A stretch of 9,296 bases of DNA from Acidobacteriota bacterium (GTDB lineage Bacteria; Acidobacteriota; Terriglobia; Terriglobales; Acidobacteriaceae): NCBI GenBank assembly GCA_021819255.1, contig JAKART010000013.1, positions 4,664 to 13,959 of the forward strand, given 5' to 3'. The first letter of the stretch is position 1. Every line of letters begins with the position of its first letter. The notes under the pieces are model-generated. The model made no database searches. It was not told the origin of the DNA and worked only from the letters and a program-made list of their open reading frames with translations. Of the stretch, positions 6,621-9,296 are shown one piece after another. A program made the translations under genes and the position numbers.

Positions 6621-7820
6621 TCACAAGCCTGCATACCAGTCGTAGCCGAGCTTCGTCCAGTAGTCGTCGGGCCTGTCGTCGGTATAGCTGATCAAGCCGA
6701 TGCGTTTGATCTGCTTGTACCCGTACTTGATCGGCATGTGCAGGCGAAGTGGTGCGCCGTGATACTGCGTAAGCGGCGCGCCCATCATTTCGGTCGCCAG
6801 AAGAGTCTGGGGATGACGGCAGACGTTGATATCGTATCCGGTATAGTAATCCCCATCCGGCGTTTCCATATAGACGAACTTCGGCTCCCTGCCCTTGATC
6901 CTCGCAGGCGGGTAGGCTTCCATAAAGTCCACCATGCGGACGCCGGCCCAATGCACGATCTGGCTCCAGCCCTCAATACACTTGAACTGCGTTACGAACT
7001 CATAACGCGGCAGCTTCAGAACGTCCTCCATCGTCAGCAGAAGCCCTGGGGTTCCAATCGGCAGCGTCGAATAGCTCTCCCCGGCCTCCTCTCTGCCGCG
7101 CGGCATCCGCACGCCGCGGTTCTCCTCCATCCGGGCCTGCTTCATCATGCTCGCCGGCGCCATCTTCTTGGATGTTAGGGCGGACTCCGGAGGAGTCTTC
7201 GTGTCGTGTCCCGCGTCCTCCGCAGACTTCTCCGGCAGGTAGATGTACTCCCAGGCCGTAACATCGCGAACGTACCTTGGGTGGGCCGGTGTGGCTGAGG
7301 AACCCACCAGTTGGAGACGATAGCTGGAGGGTTCGAGCATCATCTTCAAGCCATAGACGCCATTCACTCTCAGGTTCTCAGCCTTTGAACGTGAATACGT
7401 CGGAGAGAGCCCGCGATCATCAAAGACAGCTCGCGAAAGTCTCGCGTTGAAGTCGAAGGCATTCCGATAACCCTCCTGCTGTTCACCGATGGCAGGAAGC
7501 GTGTCAAGCCAGTGGTAAAGGCTGTATCCAGCCGCCGCGGCGGCGGCAGCCACTGCAAACGATCGCCGCGTTCGGCTTCGTGAGCGGTGGAGTACCGCCT
7601 CATTCTCAATCTCGGAATCGAGCCGAGGCTCTCCGCCGCCGTTGCTCATCGCCGGCGCGGAGCCGCCGGCGGCCCTCCCGCCCCCAGAGATTCCATTTTG
7701 CGCCAAGCTATCGTCCGAGCGGACCTCGGCGGAGGCGGCTGGCGCAAACCCTGGCTTGTCCGCTTGACCGGAGCCACCAGAGGTTGTCGGATTGTCTTCG
7801 TCGTGTCCGGATGTCACCAT
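6621..7820 (-). CDS. molybdopterin-dependent oxidoreductase, sulfite oxidase/YedY (MsrP)-like, with long N-terminal extension
   Basis: This is a 399-residue oxidoreductase. The molybdopterin domain starts near residue 145 with LRVNGVYGL (150-158). The Mo-ligating cysteine is Cys281 in FKCIEGWS (279-286), and the family's closing block HGAPLRLHMPIKYGYKQIK lies at 354-372. Relatives such as MsrP reduce or oxidise S/N-oxide-type substrates in the periplasm, with electrons passed to or from a membrane heme protein; the substrate here is unknown. Residues 1-78 are rich in Gly, Ser, Ala and Asp with no structure visible. TRRSF (84-88) and an Ala-rich hydrophobic stretch to about 108 then look like a late Tat signal or anchor without an evident AxA cleavage site. 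A charged, Met-rich insert (about 198-252) precedes the catalytic block. The start at 7820 has AGGAGG just upstream and overlaps the cytochrome gene by 7 nt, which fits co-translation with its electron partner. Confidence 0.88.
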   Translation of the reverse strand: MVTSGHDEDNPTTSGGSGQADKPGFAPAASAEVRSDDSLAQNGISGGGRAAGGSAPAMSNGGGEPRLDSEIENEAVLHRSRSRTRRSFAVAAAAAAAGYSLYHWLDTLPAIGEQQEGYRNAFDFNARLSRAVFDDRGLSPTYSRSKAENLRVNGVYGLKMMLEPSSYRLQLVGSSATPAHPRYVRDVTAWEYIYLPEKSAEDAGHDTKTPPESALTSKKMAPASMMKQARMEENRGVRMPRGREEAGESYSTLPIGTPGLLLTMEDVLKLPRYEFVTQFKCIEGWSQIVHWAGVRMVDFMEAYPPARIKGREPKFVYMETPDGDYYTGYDINVCRHPQTLLATEMMGAPLTQYHGAPLRLHMPIKYGYKQIKRIGLISYTDDRPDDYWTKLGYDWYAGL

Positions 7821-8557
7821 GACCTCCTCTCGGATTCGAGTGAAACATCCTTCGCGCTCTTGATCTCCAACCCGCTAACCATGCTTCGAAAGTTGTTCCA
7901 GCCGGCCAGAATGACCTGAACGACATGAATGAAAAAGAATCCAATGAAACCCATGGTGATCCAGAAGTGTTCCCATCGCGCCATCTCATAGCCACCCAGA
8001 AGCGAGGTAAGCCAATGGAGCTGCGCAGGCTTGTAGATGGCCAAACCGGTCACTAACATTCCGGCTCCCATCAGGATCACGGCTGTATAGGCAATGCGTT
8101 GCGCCCCGTTGTATTTGGTCTGCGGGGGCAACCCTTTGCGGATATGAAGATCCACGAGAGTGACCTGGACAGCGTCGCCAAGGCTGCGTCTCTGGGGTAT
8201 CAGAAAACGCCATTCTCCGGAGATGGCAAGAAAGGCGACATAAGCAATCCCATTTGCCGCGAAGATCCACATGAAAAAGAAATGATGCCCCAGGCCTTGT
8301 GTCACGTGATACGGAGCGTTGATCGCCTTCCAAAACCAGTCTGGAAAGAAGCGAAAGACCGTCAGCCTGCCGATGCCGATTCGGTAGACCGCATGCGGGT
8401 GCCGGTACGCGTTGTCTGAATCGTTCCAGTAGATGAGCAGACCGCTCCAGATCATGATGATGAGCACCGGGAAGTTGACCCAATGCATCCACCGGATCGC
8501 AAGCGGGTGCTTGCGATCGAGACAAAGGGGTGTCGATGAGGAGCTTGGTTCTGCCAT
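7814..8557 (-). CDS. b561-type membrane cytochrome, redox partner of the molybdoenzyme
   Basis: This is a 247-residue integral membrane protein of the cytochrome b561 / Ni,Fe-hydrogenase b-subunit type. Four membrane helices are apparent at about 26-44, 92-113, 153-175 and 196-218. Candidate axial heme-b histidines sit in RWMHW (His25), GLGHHFFFMW (His91/92), WEHFW (His197) and FFFIHVVQV (His211). Four such residues allow two hemes spanning the membrane. It would exchange electrons between the quinone pool and the molybdopterin protein encoded next, analogous to the MsrQ-MsrP pair but from a different heme-protein family (inference). The ATG at 8557 has AAGGA 9 nt upstream. It is the first firmly assigned gene of the minus-strand operon, and a possible small frame ends 26 nt before it. 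Confidence 0.88.
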   Translation of the reverse strand: MAEPSSSSTPLCLDRKHPLAIRWMHWVNFPVLIIMIWSGLLIYWNDSDNAYRHPHAVYRIGIGRLTVFRFFPDWFWKAINAPYHVTQGLGHHFFFMWIFAANGIAYVAFLAISGEWRFLIPQRRSLGDAVQVTLVDLHIRKGLPPQTKYNGAQRIAYTAVILMGAGMLVTGLAIYKPAQLHWLTSLLGGYEMARWEHFWITMGFIGFFFIHVVQVILAGWNNFRSMVSGLEIKSAKDVSLESERRSW

Positions 8558-8583
8558 CGCCGCACATCCTTACTGTGTTAACC

Positions 8584-8934
8584 CTAAACCTTACATTTTG
8601 AAAACTGCTGCCGCAAGCCGCTTCTCTGATCGGGCATCAGGACCAGCGCGGACAAAGTCGATGCATTCCACAGGAATCGGGTGGAATGGAGAAGTAAAGG
8701 CCAGACGTAGCTCTCGGGATGGTTGGCCGCCGGCCGGAAACTCTGCAAGGGAGCCATTGGCGGAGAACAGGCTGTCTGCCTGGCAGGAGAGCGCTCGACG
8801 GCTCGGGCAGGTCGCCTCCCAGAAGTCCATTCGCTCCAGAAGTTCATCCGCTCCAAGAGTCCATCCGTTGCGAGAGTCCATCCGTTCCAAGAGTTCATCC
8901 GTTGCGAGAGTCTTTGCGCTGCTGAGGATGCCAT
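8584..8934 (-). CDS. possible small hypothetical ORF with tandem-repeat 5' end
   Basis: An open frame of 116 codons begins at the ATG at 8934. The start is preceded by a near-ideal Shine-Dalgarno site (AGGAGGAG, ending 5 nt before the ATG) and by the AT-rich element 70 nt upstream. It ends 26 nt before the cytochrome start, as a first operon gene might. Against it, the protein matches nothing I recognise, is rich in Arg, Trp, Ser and Pro, and has no domain, signal or convincing membrane segment. Codons 8-37 are encoded by a 17-bp tandem repeat. The frame shifted by one, open from 8968 to the TAA at 8591, reads more naturally downstream of the repeat. The start signal therefore may belong to a frame disrupted or switched by repeat number, or to a regulatory leader ORF. 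No function is proposed. Confidence 0.33.
   Translation of the reverse strand: MASSAAQRLSQRMNSWNGWTLATDGLLERMNFWSEWTSGRRPARAVERSPARQTACSPPMAPLQSFRPAANHPESYVWPLLLHSTRFLWNASTLSALVLMPDQRSGLRQQFSKCKV
8664..8688. promoter_or_regulatory. GGAAT/ATTCC dyad cluster, possible operator or RNA hairpin
   Basis: CATTCCAC (8664-8671) and GTGGAATG (8681-8688) form a perfect 8-bp inverted repeat with a 9-nt spacer. A third GGAAT at 8673-8677 sits inside, exactly 10 bp from the one at 8683-8687 (one helical turn) and as a mirror of the ATTCC at 8665-8669. The site is about 107-131 bp upstream of the cytochrome start. It could bind a dimeric regulator as DNA or fold as RNA. Confidence 0.35.
8824..8925. repeat. 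17-bp tandem repeat, six units
   Basis: The string AGT recurs at 8824, 8841, 8858, 8875, 8892 and 8909, exactly 17 bp apart. The unit consensus is AGTYCATCCGYTSCRAG. Units 2-5 are closely alike, unit 1 is slightly diverged and unit 6 strongly so. Units 3 and 5 (ending TTGCGAG) differ at one base, and units 2 and 4 end in CCAAG, which suggests duplication of a 34-bp pair. On the minus strand units 1-5 each contain one ATG. Because 17 is not a multiple of three, these fall in rotating frames. There are no spacers between units, so it is not a CRISPR array. Confidence 0.92.
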
Positions 8935-8976
8935 GACAACTCCTCCTCTGCCTTCTCGTTGGAATCATGCTCTTTT

Positions 8977-9033
8977 AGAGTAGGGACAGGACCCGCACTG
9001 GGAAAAGTTCAAAATATTAAATCAATTGGTGAG
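8977..9033 (-). promoter_or_regulatory. second copy of the AT-rich element with putative promoter for the right-hand operon
   Basis: The block at 9005-9033 (AAGTTC, AAATATT and ATCAAT on the plus strand, in the same order and spacing as at 1459-1487) matches the hydrolase copy at 25 of 29 positions. Toward the operon it is followed by CCC and TACTCT (8982-8977), a TAnnnT-type -10, where the other copy has CCC and TACGTT. The -10 candidate lies 48 bp before the ATG at 8934, against 51 bp for the hydrolase. No good -35 is seen. A shared regulator or promoter class is inferred. Confidence 0.5.
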
Positions 9034-9188
9034 AATCATTCACAAATCCGGCTGTGTCTGCGGAAGCAGGAAAGCGGCAGGGGTTCACATCCAGCCGGTG
9101 GTCTTGCGCCGGAAGGAGAAAATGGACCAGGTGCGGAGCGGCCGGAGTCCTCGCAGCCATCTCCCGTCGCAAAGCTGTGCGACGGCGT

Positions 9189-9296
9189 CTACCGTAGTTC
9201 CAGCGCGCGGTGGCGTGGCGCGGAAAGCCAACCTCGTTCCAGATAGGTCCCGAACCATGCCCCGAGTGAAAATCGCCAAACGCCCTCAGATCGGAA
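9189..9296 (-). CDS. possible C-terminal end of a protein gene entering from the right edge
   Basis: Reading leftward from the window edge, one minus-strand frame stays open for 35 codons to a TAG at 9191-9189. It includes the stretch VWRFSLGAWFGTYLERGW, whose composition looks protein-like. The length is too short to exclude chance in GC-rich DNA, and no family is recognised. If real, it is a same-strand gene upstream of the operon region. An alternative weak signal is a plus-strand ATG at 9257 running off the edge with no clear Shine-Dalgarno. Confidence 0.22.
   Translation of the reverse strand, partial: FRSEGVWRFSLGAWFGTYLERGWLSAPRHRALELR

Larger units (their letters stand above)
8558..9188. 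other. upstream region of the operon without an assured gene
   Basis: This long stretch upstream of the cytochrome gene has no recognisable protein family in any frame. It contains, in minus-strand order, an AT-rich element and possible promoter (9033-8977), a strong Shine-Dalgarno with ATG at 8934, a 17-bp tandem repeat (8925-8824) and a GGAAT dyad cluster (8688-8664). It could be a long 5' leader, a small gene, or a decayed gene. Between 9034 and 9188 nothing is seen beyond GC-rich sequence. Confidence 0.5.

Noticed and set aside
6459..7178. A 239-codon plus-strand frame opposite the methyltransferase and molybdoenzyme
   Set aside because: It spans the ends of two real minus-strand genes and has no motifs.
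7528..7556. GCC/GCG-rich run in the molybdoenzyme signal region as a phase-variable repeat
   Set aside because: It encodes the expected Ala-rich hydrophobic stretch, and the codons are mixed rather than a clean repeat.
8824..8925. CRISPR array
   Set aside because: Units of 17 bp are contiguous with no spacers and no cas genes are near.

Overview
The window is GC-rich, gene-dense bacterial chromosomal DNA. Shine-Dalgarno sites are recognisable, genes overlap tightly, and one membrane redox pair points to a cell envelope with a periplasm or equivalent. The mix of genes would fit a soil Gram-negative such as an Acidobacteriota member. That assignment is inference from gene content only, because no rRNA or marker gene is present.

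Left part (1-1831). The 5' part of a short-chain dehydrogenase gene runs off the left edge on the minus strand. Two adjacent hairpins separate it from an upstream minus-strand alpha/beta hydrolase of the haloalkane dehalogenase/epoxide hydrolase type. A 445-base gene-free stretch follows. It holds an AT-rich element upstream of the hydrolase and, at its other end, a perfect TATAAT box almost touching the start of the next gene.

Middle (1832-8557). A plus-strand NAD-dependent sugar epimerase, resembling dTDP-L-rhamnose 4-epimerases, converges on a long minus-strand operon and overlaps its last gene by 18 bp. Read 5' to 3', the operon is: b561-type membrane cytochrome, membrane-anchored or Tat-exported molybdopterin oxidoreductase (YedY/MsrP-like catalytic core), class I SAM methyltransferase, TIGR04282/DUF2064 transferase, multi-pass GT-C glycosyltransferase, and GT2 glycosyltransferase of the DPM1-like type. 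Overlaps of 7, 1, 4 and 4 nt, plus one short gap, imply one translationally coupled unit. Its first half is an envelope redox module and its second half a nucleotide-sugar/polyprenol-sugar glycan module. The epimerase could supply a sugar to the same pathway, which is inference.

Right part (8558-9296). This is the upstream region of the operon and has no firmly assignable gene. It holds a 17-bp tandem repeat array just after a start codon with a very strong Shine-Dalgarno site, a cluster of GGAAT/ATTCC motifs, and a second copy of the AT-rich element found upstream of the hydrolase. The two copies lie at nearly the same distance from their start codons, suggesting co-regulation of the hydrolase and the operon. 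A possible C-terminus of another minus-strand gene lies at the right edge.
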